From contig OZ231126.1 of NCBI GenBank assembly GCA_965153355.1, positions 49,662,001-49,726,000 of the forward strand: a DNA stretch of 64,000 bases, written 5' to 3'. The notes under the pieces were generated by a model. The model ran no database searches and was not told the DNA's origin. It worked only from the letters and a program-made list of their open reading frames with translations. The DNA comes from Flaccisagitta enflata (lineage: Eukaryota > Chaetognatha > Sagittoidea > Aphragmophora). A program made the position numbers and the translations under genes. Within the stretch, counting starts at the first letter, position 1; every line of letters begins with the position of its first letter. Shown here one piece after another: positions 32,378 through 41,917 of the stretch.

Positions 32378-35330
32378 CTAGAAAACTAGGTTTCAATTTC
32401 CTCTCCTTCTTATCTTTCACATTAAAAATGCGTTTGGCACTGTCATTGTCTAGAAAACTAGGTTTCAATTTCCTCTCCTTCTTATCTTTCACATTAAAAA
32501 TGCGTTTGGCACTGAGAAACAAAAAACGCGAAAAGATCGCTACTCTTCTCACCTTTTTGTCCCAATGTTCAATTTTCTTTGTCACTTCCAACGACCAGTG
32601 AGGAGGAGGAGGAGAAGGAGGAGGAGGAATTGAAGGGATTTCCCTTTCCGCTTCATCTACTCTGATTGTGAGTAGTTCCAGTGGAGAAAATTCTGCTTCG
32701 CGGCTTGCTTCCATCGCGGCAGGATTGTTCGCTTTTTGCGGAGTGGGCGTGATGGGCCAATTTTCCATTGGCTCTCGCAAATAGTCCGGCCCTGAATGAA
32801 ATGGAGTCCATCTAGGGTCACCAGCGGTCAATCCACGAGAGCACCAATCCGCGGGATTGTGCTCTCCTGGAATGTGTTTCCATTCCAACGTGTCCGTCAG
32901 AGTCCAGATGTCTTTGAGTCTGAAATGTTCATAGGTTTTCTTTCGTCCGTCATAGTCATTGAGCCAGTTGATGACGCACATTGAATCTGTCATCAGAATC
33001 ATCTTTGAGTAGTTTTCCCCAGAGAGTCTTACTAATTCATCTCGTTTTCTGGCTAAAAGACGGGCAGCTTCAAGTTCAATTTTTGGGATAGAATCTTTAT
33101 GATCTTCCTGATTTTTCAAAATTCGTTTGTGCATGTTCAGGGGGACAACATGCGACTTGCTCAGTAAAAAGGCTACATGGGCGGGCTTATCCCCCCCACC
33201 TTTTACTGATTTACGGACATAGATAATACACCCATATCCTACTAAACTCGCATCACTGAAGCCCACAAGCCAGTTTTCAGCGTCTTCATAACCCAGAGCT
33301 GAGGTCCATCTGGATATTCTCAAATTTCTCAAGTTTTGCAAAGAGATCCGCCAGTCATTAACCTCTTTGCGCATTTCTGTTGGTAATTCTTCATCGTACT
33401 TCAAACCCATATCATTGACAATTTGGTACAAAATTTTCCCTTGTAATGTACAAGGGGCGTAAGCTCCATAAGGATCGAAATTACTGGCAGTTAAACGCAA
33501 AAAATCTCTTCTAGTCAAAACTGGCACATCGGCTTTAGCCGAGACTCTGACATAGAGTGAATCAGTTTTAGGGTCATACCCAGTTCCCAATATCTTACTT
33601 GTTGGGGTGGTTTCACTCGTCGGTTTCATCATATTGTTCACGTCCTGTTTGAAATATTCGGGAGTATGGAATATTTCACTGATTTTTTCTACGTTTCCTT
33701 CGCCGTCGAATTCTTCAAAATCGACTTCCAAGGGCTCGGCGAAGTTCTCATCCTCCTCCGGCTCTGTCACGTGATTTTCCACGTCATTTTTCTGAGGAGA
33801 AGAATCAGTTTCATCGGTTAAAATTTCAGGGTAGGGTGACTCCCACTTGGTGAGTTCAAACCCACCAAGCTTACAAGCCATGGTCAAGTCTTTCCGCATT
33901 TGTCTGGCTTCCTCAATGGAGTCTAGACTGTCAATATAATCGTCCATGTAAAATTGCTCTAGAATGGCGCGCACAATATCGCTCACAAACAGGTCAGCTA
34001 CCTCTTTGGCGTGATGTTGGAGCGTGAAGTTCGATACTGGAGGGCTGCTGGAAGCTCCAAAAATGTGCACAAGATGTTCGGCCACGACGATGTTTTCCAT
34101 CGTCTCACTTTCAAACCACAGAAACCTGAATGCAGAAATGTCAAGGGGGTGGATTAAAATTTGGTGAAAGAATCCTTTCACGTCCGCGCTGAGTGGATAT
34201 CTTTTCCTCCGCCAGCGCCACAGTACCCCAAGTAAGTTGTTAAGTAGATCCGGGCCACTTAACAATTCACCATTCAAGAAAATGCCTTTGTTCTTGGAGG
34301 CGGCGTCTAGACAAATTCTATATTTATTTGGCTTATCAGCCCGCCAAACTACGTGTATAGGTAAGTATACGCATGGGCTTCCTTCTGGTGCTTTCAGGTC
34401 AGTAATGATTCGTGCATGTCCAAGTGAAAGAGTTTCATTCATTTGGGCAAAGACACCAGCCTTTCTAACGGGATCCTTCTCAAATTTGACTTTTTCTTTC
34501 AATAATCTATTCTTAGCATTTGTAAAAGTGTCAACGGAGTTCAACCTTTTGGCTGCAGCTTCCCTCCCATTTTTCCATGGGACGCCGCATACCCAATGGC
34601 CTGATTCTAAATCAAAATATAGTGTATCCTTCATTTGTTTCAAAGAATAGTAATCATTTACTGAAAGATGGGTTTGTTCAGGGGAAAAGGCTTCATGACC
34701 TTTCATGATAAAATCATGTCTTAGCATGTAATCAACTTCCTTCTGTAGTGATTTTTCTTCTGTTTCAATCATAGCAAATCCCGTAGAAAGACTAGTGGTT
34801 TTATCCAAGGTTTCTAATGGGGGTCCAATGAGACACCAAGAGAACATAGTCTTGATTGCGAGAGGTTTAGATTCACTTTCAAATCTAAATTCATTTGTCG
34901 CCCAAGTATAGGCATATCGTGATCCCAATATCACCCCAATGGTTTTATTAGGCAATTCTTCAATGGTTATATCTGAAAGGTAATCTAACCCTTTCACATC
35001 ACTTTGACCTAAAGGTCTTTCGTTTTCAGCGGAGAGAATATTTCCCACCAGAGCTTTATTGACATCGATAGAAAAAGAGCCATCTAAAGGTTCAACTGTG
35101 AATTTAGCAAATTCAGTGTCAGGGTTATAAATTTTAGAGTTGAAAGTTGACAAGTTGCATGGTCTGGATTCAATTTCAGCATCAATTTCATATGCCACTT
35201 CATCTAAAATAGCTTCACAAGTGGCTCCTGAATCTAAAAGGGCGTAAGTAGTAGTGGAGCGATCCCCCCACTTAACTCGCACTGGCACTACAGGGCGAAT
35301 CGCACCACGTTCTACAAACGCCGCCGCTAG
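32334..35330 (-). CDS. BEL/Pao pol: protease, reverse transcriptase, RNase H (read in frame after gag UGA)
   Basis: Same frame as gag, directly after its UGA. There is no ATG near the start; the frame begins at the codon after the stop, which fits readthrough. Protease: ALLDSGATC with the active Asp near 35234. Reverse transcriptase: fingers with YRICLDAASKN, palm with SADVKGFFHQILIHP, catalytic YMDD at 33950-33939. An unusual acidic insert of about 60 residues follows FELTKW (33850-33620). RNase H: FSDAS, ELEAARLL, LMTDS, HIPGEHNPADWCSRG. Near the end, 24 residues (SAKRIFNV...FLDND) occur twice in tandem because of a 72-bp duplication. The frame then ends at a TGA (32336-32334) inside integrase sequence of another frame. 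Confidence 0.92.
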   Translation of the reverse strand, partial: LAAAFVERGAIRPVVPVRVKWGDRSTTTYALLDSGATCEAILDEVAYEIDAEIESRPCNLSTFNSKIYNPDTEFAKFTVEPLDGSFSIDVNKALVGNILSAENERPLGQSDVKGLDYLSDITIEELPNKTIGVILGSRYAYTWATNEFRFESESKPLAIKTMFSWCLIGPPLETLDKTTSLSTGFAMIETEEKSLQKEVDYMLRHDFIMKGHEAFSPEQTHLSVNDYYSLKQMKDTLYFDLESGHWVCGVPWKNGREAAAKRLNSVDTFTNAKNRLLKEKVKFEKDPVRKAGVFAQMNETLSLGHARIITDLKAPEGSPCVYLPIHVVWRADKPNKYRICLDAASKNKGIFLNGELLSGPDLLNNLLGVLWRWRRKRYPLSADVKGFFHQILIHPLDISAFRFLWFESETMENIVVAEHLVHIFGASSSPPVSNFTLQHHAKEVADLFVSDIVRAILEQFYMDDYIDSLDSIEEARQMRKDLTMACKLGGFELTKWESPYPEILTDETDSSPQKNDVENHVTEPEEDENFAEPLEVDFEEFDGEGNVEKISEIFHTPEYFKQDVNNMMKPTSETTPTSKILGTGYDPKTDSLYVRVSAKADVPVLTRRDFLRLTASNFDPYGAYAPCTLQGKILYQIVNDMGLKYDEELPTEMRKEVNDWRISLQNLRNLRISRWTSALGYEDAENWLVGFSDASLVGYGCIIYVRKSVKGGGDKPAHVAFLLSKSHVVPLNMHKRILKNQEDHKDSIPKIELEAARLLARKRDELVRLSGENYSKMILMTDSMCVINWLNDYDGRKKTYEHFRLKDIWTLTDTLEWKHIPGEHNPADWCSRGLTAGDPRWTPFHSGPDYLREPMENWPITPTPQKANNPAAMEASREAEFSPLELLTIRVDEAEREIPSIPPPPSPPPPHWSLEVTKKIEHWDKKVRRVAIFSRFLFLSAKRIFNVKDKKERKLKPSFLDNDSAKRIFNVKDKKERKLKPSFLDNDSTCDSVQTFPT
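32371..32514. repeat. 72-bp tandem duplication in pol
   Basis: Copies 32371-32442 and 32443-32514 appear identical. The duplication adds 24 codons in frame and lies directly before the frame break between RNase H and integrase. Its edge sequences (AATGAYAGT) are shared, suggesting a slippage origin. Confidence 0.93.
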
Positions 35331-35345
35331 TCATTTCTTTTCTAC
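35322..35345 (-). promoter_or_regulatory. Stop-codon readthrough context UGA-CUA-G between gag and pol
   Basis: On the minus strand the gag end reads AAG AAA TGA CTA GCG GCG (TGA at 35333-35331). UGA followed by CUAG is the best-known high-readthrough context in animal cells and animal viruses. The frame stays open for 998 codons after the stop, straight into the protease. Readthrough would make Gag-Pol at a low ratio, as in gammaretroviruses. A nonsense mutation by chance is the alternative. Confidence 0.7.
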
Positions 35346-37952
35346 CGAAGGCTTTCCTTCGGGTCTTTCTGCACCATGCAACAGGTCATGGTGGCGTTTG
35401 CCACAAACTGAGCAAGTTTGATCTGAGGGACATGAGGAGGCCATGTGGCCCTTGCATAAGCATCTGTAGCAATAACCCTTGCTAAAACATAGGATAAACT
35501 TTTTGTCGCTGTCAATAAAGCTCTTACACTGGTCCAAACAGTGTTGCTCTTTGCCGTTACATACCTGGCATGAAGGAGGATCAGAAGGATTTTTTCCTTC
35601 TGGTTTTCCCGGTCGTTTGTCATTTCTTGGTCCGGTTTTTTGTTTCATGTGCTGTCGCTTCGGCGCGGCCGCAGCAGCAGCAGCAGCTGCAACGACCTCC
35701 GTGTCGATTTCTTCGTCGCATTCTTCAGAGTCGTCTTCGTCGGCCTCTGGATTCACGGCCGCGATACGGGCCGTCGTTTTCTTGTGTCCATTTCTGTGAA
35801 AGGACTGGGATCCATTCCCCCCAACGGATTTCCCATTGGGAGTCTGTCCGCCCGCGGTCTTAGCAGCCGCGGCCGATTGGTCGGAAATTTCCGCCTTCCT
35901 CTCCGCAATCCTGTATTGGGTTTTTAAGAAGGCAAGGAAATCTTTAAATGTTATGTCAGGAATATCCTGACCATCTCTCAAAAAACGATCTTCGTGTTTT
36001 TGGCTTTCTACTGCCCAACGCAAAATCAGAGAGGGCAGTTTCTTATTCAAGACTGTATTATATGTGTCTGAGGTGTTGAACGTGGCTTCCCGGTTTGTTT
36101 CAATCGATCTGAGGTGGGCATTTTGCAGGTGGAAAATGAAAGTCTGTAAGGCTTTATGATCTTTGGCATTGATCTGAGGCCCGGTCAACGTGTCATCTAA
36201 CATTTTTCTAGCTGTGTCCTTTCTACGTCCATATTCAGCCTTTAATTGTGTCAGGGTTCTGTCTATGTTTTCTTGTGCATTTGTTCCATTGCTATAGTTT
36301 TTAACAATGATGCCGGCGGGCCCACCAAACCAATGTTTAAGTTCCAAGGCTATCATTGTAGGGTTTGACCCCTCAATCTGTGTCACTTGGTGGAATTCTT
36401 GTACATGGGATTCAAAATCGATTCTCTTGTCTAAACCCGTGAAAACCTTGTCCTTCGGGGGACGGTTTTGAGACATGAGTTGGTGAGCAAGCAGGGCTTG
36501 TTGGCTAACTGCTACTTTATCGGTCGAGGTTTGGGCAGTGTGAACACTGCTCTTTGGTGGTTCGGGTTGGTGTATTGGTGGGTCTTTAGGTTGGTGGTAG
36601 GAGGGGTAGGTGTAACTATGATCTGACCAGGTCACATTTGTGGACGTGGAAGTTGGTTTCACTACATATGGGGTCCCGGTCGGTACGTAGATTGTGTTTC
36701 CTATGGTGATGTATGCTGGGGCTTCAATTGTTCGGGGCGGAAGGTGTGGACCATCCTCATGACTTATCTGAAAGGTTCTGTAGGCTGGGTTTTGAGGTCT
36801 TGGGGGTGACGCGGTTGTCCCTGAGAGTTTCATTAGGTTCTCCCTAATGTTAGAGGTCTGATCTGAGGTTGGGGTCGGGTTCCTTTTCTGGTTTGAATTT
36901 GAGGTCATATCTGAGGTCGTATTTTCTGGCAGATTCGCCCCCAGGGTCTGATCCCCTGGGGAGGAAGTGGTCTTGGTCGCTACCCCGGGGGGTGGTGGGA
37001 TAGAATCTACGAGTGGGTTATCAGCCACAATGTTGTCCGAGTTACTTTGCTTACCTACGGTAGAGTCCAAGGGCGACGGAGTAGGAGTGGTGTTCAGAGG
37101 CGTTTCCTCCGTCAAATTCGCGTTGTTGTTGTTCCAAGTCTCAACCTTGGAAGTGACTGAATCGGCCTTGACCGACTTTGATTCGATCGATTCTATTTCT
37201 TCGCTTATTTCGGCGAGGCCCTCTCTTCTCCTGGCCGCGTTTTTCAAGGCTCTCCTTTTAAATTTTTCCTCTTGGGTTTGGAATCTGATTTCCAATTCGT
37301 CCTTTTTTGCTTCAAACTCGCGTTCCATCTCCAATCTCATGGCTTCCAACTGTCTCTCCTTCTCGAGTCTCTCGGCCTCGAGTTTCCTTTCTAAGTTGCG
37401 CTTCGCCGCGTCGGATTTTTTCTTGTCTAGAGATAAATCTCCTTCATCTTCCTGGAAGCGTTCTTCTATGGCGTTCTGACGTGCGACCATTTCGCAACGG
37501 GACGTAGAAGATAGAGATTGGGATTTTCGGCTCGAGGCACGGGGGTTGTCCCCCCGGCGTTCGGATGGCGTTTTGGCGGCGCCGGTGGTGCTTCCATCAT
37601 GCGCCGGCGGCGGATCATTTACGTTCGCGGCGATGTCAAGCGCGGGGAGGTCGGTGAACGTGGGTTTCGTCGCTAAAATATTTTCTATCTCGGTGATTCT
37701 ATCAGTGACGCTATCGGCGCATTGTTGCGAGACGGCGTCGGTCGGTCTAAATTGTCGGAGCGAATTTAAAACGCCTTCTAGGGCGTCGCGTCGTTCATTC
37801 GATACTCGTTTCAAAGCGACGTCTTCGTTGTCTACGGTTGCGGCATACGCCGCTTTGAATTCTGTTATCAGTTTGTTCGCGTTTCTTACGTATTTGCGTG
37901 CGGCTCTATCGTCCACGACAGGATCGGCGAACAGATTTAAGCGTTGATCCAT
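35331..37952 (-). CDS. BEL/Pao gag polyprotein (873 aa)
   Basis: Starts at an ATG 193 bases after the 5' LTR. The N-terminal ~100 residues are helical. A long charged coiled-coil segment (about 170-265) follows, then a Pro/Thr/Ser-rich linker. A DUF1759-type capsid-like region (about 500-690) contains FTGLDKRIDFESHVQEF. Near the C-terminus there is an Ala run, and residues 795-855 hold several zinc-binding motifs, including a CCHC knuckle (CYRCLCKGHMASSC, 828-841) and CSVCGKRHH, typical of BEL/Pao. It packages element RNA into particles in the cytoplasm. It is longer than usual for the family because of the linker and coiled coil. It ends at a UGA in readthrough context. Confidence 0.93.
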   Translation of the reverse strand: MDQRLNLFADPVVDDRAARKYVRNANKLITEFKAAYAATVDNEDVALKRVSNERRDALEGVLNSLRQFRPTDAVSQQCADSVTDRITEIENILATKPTFTDLPALDIAANVNDPPPAHDGSTTGAAKTPSERRGDNPRASSRKSQSLSSTSRCEMVARQNAIEERFQEDEGDLSLDKKKSDAAKRNLERKLEAERLEKERQLEAMRLEMEREFEAKKDELEIRFQTQEEKFKRRALKNAARRREGLAEISEEIESIESKSVKADSVTSKVETWNNNNANLTEETPLNTTPTPSPLDSTVGKQSNSDNIVADNPLVDSIPPPPGVATKTTSSPGDQTLGANLPENTTSDMTSNSNQKRNPTPTSDQTSNIRENLMKLSGTTASPPRPQNPAYRTFQISHEDGPHLPPRTIEAPAYITIGNTIYVPTGTPYVVKPTSTSTNVTWSDHSYTYPSYHQPKDPPIHQPEPPKSSVHTAQTSTDKVAVSQQALLAHQLMSQNRPPKDKVFTGLDKRIDFESHVQEFHQVTQIEGSNPTMIALELKHWFGGPAGIIVKNYSNGTNAQENIDRTLTQLKAEYGRRKDTARKMLDDTLTGPQINAKDHKALQTFIFHLQNAHLRSIETNREATFNTSDTYNTVLNKKLPSLILRWAVESQKHEDRFLRDGQDIPDITFKDFLAFLKTQYRIAERKAEISDQSAAAAKTAGGQTPNGKSVGGNGSQSFHRNGHKKTTARIAAVNPEADEDDSEECDEEIDTEVVAAAAAAAAAPKRQHMKQKTGPRNDKRPGKPEGKNPSDPPSCQVCNGKEQHCLDQCKSFIDSDKKFILCFSKGYCYRCLCKGHMASSCPSDQTCSVCGKRHHDLLHGAERPEGKPSVEKK

Positions 37953-38144
37953 ATTTGTTTACCTCTTATTTTCTTTCGTTGATAGCAAGTCGATGAGAAT
38001 CTTCTTCTTCGTAGTTCTGTTTTCCGGAGGGTCTTTTTCGATGGAGTTGACACAAAGGCGATCAGAAACAAAAGGGCAATCGTGTTCGGGTCCTTCCAAG
38101 ACTTTCCCTTGGAAGAGGTTCTCACGCGAGAATAACTCGTGTAA
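37953..38144 (-). other. Leader between 5' LTR and gag of the BEL/Pao element
   Basis: 192 bases. The sequence right after the LTR is TTACACGAGTTATTCTCGCG, which does not start with the TGG expected of a tRNA primer site, so the primer is unclear. A first TGG occurs only ~35 bases further on. GTGAGAACC, about 20 bases into the leader, could act as a splice donor for the accessory mRNA. Confidence 0.5.
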
Positions 38145-38526
38145 TGTCAGGTTTAAAGTCCCCGCTGACTGTATCTGGTCAACCCTAGTTTCAGTATCGC
38201 CTAAGTATCTATTCAAATGAGTCGAAACGCGCGTAACTTTACGGACTTTAGCTTTATTCCGAATTGGTTACACTGTAAAGGAAAAGAAAGTATCATGAGA
38301 AACTGACAAATAGTGACAGACTGACATACTGACTGACAATTCATTACCGCAATAACATACCGAGGTATTCGACGTAATATTCCAACAGATGTCAAATATC
38401 AATTTGGTTCAAGAAGATGATTCTTACGACTATCAAGCTAAGAAGGATTCAGAAGTCTAAAAGCATTATCTATCAATCTGTCTATCATCCGCGTAGTCTC
38501 TGTGATTCGACGATGCGTAACTAACA
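38145..38526 (-). repeat. 5' LTR of the BEL/Pao element (382 bp)
   Basis: Matches the other LTR base for base as far as I can compare. Drives the minus-strand transcript; same initiator-like cluster (38302-38341) and AATAAA (38258-38253). Confidence 0.95.
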
Positions 38527-40514
38527 GCCCCTAGACTCAACATTGCAGTAAAGTCTAGCAGCCCTATCTTACAACTGTAGGGATAGGACCAGCAGCCCCC
38601 CAGCAGCCCCCCAATTCAAATACTGGGATAGACTCAGCAGCCCCCCGGCAGCCTTTATACTCCTCATTGCAGTTAAGACTAGCAGCACTATCTTACAACT
38701 CTGGGGATAGGACCAGCAGCCCCCCAGCAGCCCCCAACTAGAAACATTGGGATAGACACAGCAGCCCCCCAGCAGCCCCCATTATCAGTATGTGTGTTGA
38801 TTTTAAGTCTAGCAGCCCCTTCTACAACTCTGGGGATAGGACCAGCAGCCCCCCAGCAGCCCCCCACTACAAATACGGGGATAGACTCAGCAGCCCCCCA
38901 GCAGCCCCTAGACTCAACATTGCAGTGAAGTCTAGCAGCCCTATCTTACAACTGTGGGGATAGGACCAGCAGCCCCCCAGCAGCCCCCCACTACAAATAC
39001 GGGGATAGACTCAGCAGCCCCCCAGCAGCCCCTAGACTCAACATTGCAGTGAAGTCTAGCAGCCCTATCTTACAACTGTGGGGATAGGACCAGCAGCCCC
39101 CCAGCAGCCCCCCAATTCAAATACTGGGATAGACTCAGCAGCCCCCCGGCAGCCTTTATACTCCTCATTGCAGTTAAGACTAGCAGCACTATCTTACAAC
39201 TCTGGGGATAGGACCAGCAGCCCCCCAGCAGCCCCCAACTAGAAACATTGGGATAGACACAGCAGCCCCCCAGCAGCCCCCATTATCAGTATGTGTGTTG
39301 ATTTTAAGTCTAGCAGCCCCTTCTACAACTCTGGGGATAGGACCAGCAGCCCCCCAGCAGCCCCCCACTACAAATACGGGGATAGACTCAGCAGCCCCCC
39401 AGCAGCCCCTAGACTCAACATTGCAGTGAAGTCTAGCAGCCCTATCTTACAACTGTGGGGATAGGACCAGCAGCCCCCCAGCAGCCCCCACTACAAATAC
39501 GGGGATAGACTCAGCAGCCCCCCAGCAGCCCCTAGACTCAACATTGCAGTGAAGTCTAGCAGCCCTATCTTACAACTGTGGGGATAGGACCAGCAGCCCC
39601 CCAGCAGCCCCCCACTACAAATACGGGGATAGACTCAGCAGCCCCCCAGCAGCCCCTAGACTCAACATTGCAGTGAAGTCTAGCAGCCCTATCTTACAAC
39701 TGTGGGGATAGGACCAGCAGCCCCCCAGCAGCCCCCCAATTCAAATACTGGGATAGACTCAGCAGCCCCCCGGCAGCCTTTATACTCCTCATTGCAGTTA
39801 AGACTAGCAGCACTATCTTACAACTCTGGGGATAGGACCAGCAGCCCCCCAGCAGCCCCCAACTAGAAACATTGGGATAGACACAGCAGCCCCCCAGCAG
39901 CCCCCATTATCAGTATGTGTGTTGATTTTAAGTCTAGCAGCCCCTTCTACAACTCTGGGGATAGGACCAGCAGCCCCCCAGCAGCCCCCCACTACAAATA
40001 CAGGGATAGACTCAGCAGCCCCCCAGCAGCCCCTAGACTCAACATTGCAGTGAAGTCTAGCAGCCCTATCTTACAACTGTGGGGATAGGACCAGCAGCCC
40101 CCCAGCAGCCCCCCAATTCAAATACTGGGATAGACTCAGCAGCCCCCCGGCAGCCTTTATACTCCTCATTGCAGTTAAGACTAGCAGCACTATCTTACAA
40201 CTCTGGGGATAGGACCAGCAGCCCCCCAGCAGCCCCCAACTAGAAACATTGGGATAGACACAGCAGCCCCCCAGCAGCCCCCATTATCAGTATGTGTGTT
40301 GATTTTAAGTCTAGCAGCCCCTTCTACAACTCTGGGGATAGGACCAGCAGCCCCCCAGCAGCCCCCCACTACAAATACGGGGATAGACTCAGCAGCCCCC
40401 CAGCAGCCCCTAGACTCAACATTGCAGTGAAGTCTAGCAGCCCTATCTTACAACTGTGGGGATAGGACCAGCAGCCCCCCAGCAGCCCCCCAATTCAAAT
40501 ACTGGGATAGACTC
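38527..40514 (-). repeat. Satellite array 1, right part, with ~377-bp higher-order repeat
   Basis: Continues directly from the BEL target duplication. Successive GGGGATAGGACC words are spaced 124, 129 and 124 bp. Three monomer types alternate (linkers AATTCAAATACTG, AACTAGAAACATTG, ACTACAAATACGG), giving a trimer of about 377 bp repeated several times at near identity, with some extra copies of the third type. The array stops abruptly inside a monomer at GGGATAGACTCCTCATTACG. Confidence 0.93.
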
Positions 40515-40910
40515 CTCATTACGCTGATTGCATCGCCGACTTATGTCAAATCACGTCATTGCGACCAAGTTTTAATGTACCTTTGCAAAAATGTGACCAA
40601 ATGAGCCTATGCGCAACATTCCAAACATTCGGGAACCTTTTTTAGGGCGCGGTCTAAGATAAGAGGGTTGAATGTGAGTGAGGTACTGTATAGTAAAGAT
40701 GATTATTGCGTAGCATACACAGTCCAACCGTCTTAAAGGACGTATCCGGACCAGTAGAAAAAATATAAAATTCCGATAAATGCTGTTTTCTATTCCTGAT
40801 GACTTCCTGAGTCGCTGTATAAAATTTCAGCCCTCTAGCTCTACTAGATCGCTGTTTTTAGTGCCCCAAAGAAACCCGTGTTTTGTGGACGATCAGGGAA
40901 AAAAAGAAGA
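40515..40910. other. Unique-looking stretch, no gene seen
   Basis: No open frame with protein-like composition; no repeat ends recognised. Confidence 0.4.
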
Positions 40911-40915
40911 CGAAA

Positions 40916-41005
40916 TAAAAAGTTGCTCCGGGGTTCGAATTCCAGCAATAAGAATTTGAAAAGTTTCAAGTCAGCAATGCTAACCACTTGACCAAACACG
41001 TTCGC
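40916..41005 (-). tRNA. tRNA-like sequence (pseudogene or tRNA-derived SINE head)
   Basis: On the minus strand TGGTCAAGTGGTTAGCATTG resembles a tRNA D-arm/A box, and GGAATTCGAACCCC resembles the T-arm. The anticodon stem is irregular and only about four of seven acceptor pairs form, so a functional tRNA is unlikely. A T-run follows. Confidence 0.35.
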
Positions 41006-41125
41006 TGCACCAGATGGATATTTTGGTTGTATGTAATCTCCGGAGGCCAACGAGTTGGAGCAAAAAATGAGGAAGACTATTTTTTACGCATGCTTTGGCG
41101 TGAATATTGGTTGCAACTCAATCTT

Positions 41126-41127
<2 letters not shown>

Positions 41128-41205
<78 letters not shown>
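41128..41205. repeat. (TC)n microsatellite
   Basis: About 75 bp of TC dinucleotides. Confidence 0.96.
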
Positions 41206-41208
<3 letters not shown>

Positions 41209-41284
41209 GCTAGGGACGCTGGTCAAGCAAGATGTGGGCGTTGCGTGCTCATAACCATTCATGAACGCAATCAACGATCAGTGA

Positions 41285-41441
41285 AACATCGCCGGATACA
41301 CGGCTAATAACCGTTGTGGACGGGTGGGCAGGGGCGGAAATGCGCGTTTTCACACTTTTCGACTCGTGTTCACGGATGGACGGATGGACCGACGGACCGA
41401 CGGACAAAGGCTCTTATAGAGTTGCATGTCCGCAGCTAATA
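41285..41441 (-). mobile_element. Family C short element (complete copy)
   Basis: CGCCGGATACACGGCTAATA start, GGTGGGCAGGGGCGGAAATG, a GGACGGATGGACC tract, then TAGAGTTGCATGTCCGCAGC with a decayed terminal palindrome. Confidence 0.75.
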
Positions 41442-41917
41442 AGGACATGATTTTCTGGACAAAACGATCGCGTTTTGAATGGGCCACTTGGTCGCTCGAT
41501 ATATTTTTTTTTTTTTTGCTTGCACCGCCCACTCCGCTCACTTGCTTTGTGACGCTCCACTTTGCCATGCTCCGTTCACGGGCTCGCCCTCTTTTTTCAC
41601 TCACTCCCTTGTAAAAAGTTGTAGTTCCTGAATTTGTGTTCATGCTGTAAACACGTTCGTCTTCATCAATTGGAACACGCCAGTATATGTGTAGTCGCAA
41701 TCACTGTGTCAATGTGCGCAGACGCGTAATCGGCCTAAAGTGCATCGCTTAGTCATCACTGGGTCAACGCCCTTGACAATTACCGATGGATCATTGGACG
41801 GAGAGACGGACACAGTAAGGATTAACCAAAGTTTTCAGACAAATATCAATGAGGCAGAGGGACAGACAGACATGCATCTGGACGAACAGACAGGTAGAGC
41901 AGCGGAGAAATAACCAA

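Larger units (their letters stand above)
28494..38526 (-). mobile_element. Complete BEL/Pao LTR retrotransposon, 10,033 bp, inserted in the satellite
   Basis: Order on the minus strand: 5' LTR (38526-38145), short leader, gag (37952-35331), in-frame UGA, protease/RT/RNase H (35330-32334), +1 frame break, integrase (32374-31001), a ~2.1-kb 3' region with a spliced accessory gene, and 3' LTR (28875-28494). The LTRs look identical over 382 bp and a 5-bp duplication flanks the element, so it inserted recently. Family is assigned from the DUF1759-type gag region, the DSG protease, the YMDD reverse transcriptase and the HHCC plus D,D,E integrase with a C-terminal DUF5641-like region. No TGG-type primer-binding site directly follows the 5' LTR (next bases TTACACGAGTTATTC), which is odd. 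Confidence 0.95.

Noticed and set aside
34237-34650. Plus-strand 137-codon frame antisense to reverse transcriptase
   Set aside because: Shadow of the highly constrained RT frame on the other strand.
36967-37479. Plus-strand 170-codon frame antisense to gag
   Set aside because: Shadow of the gag coding sequence; no independent support.
40916-41005. A functional tRNA gene
   Set aside because: Anticodon and acceptor stems do not pair well; kept only as a tRNA-like sequence.
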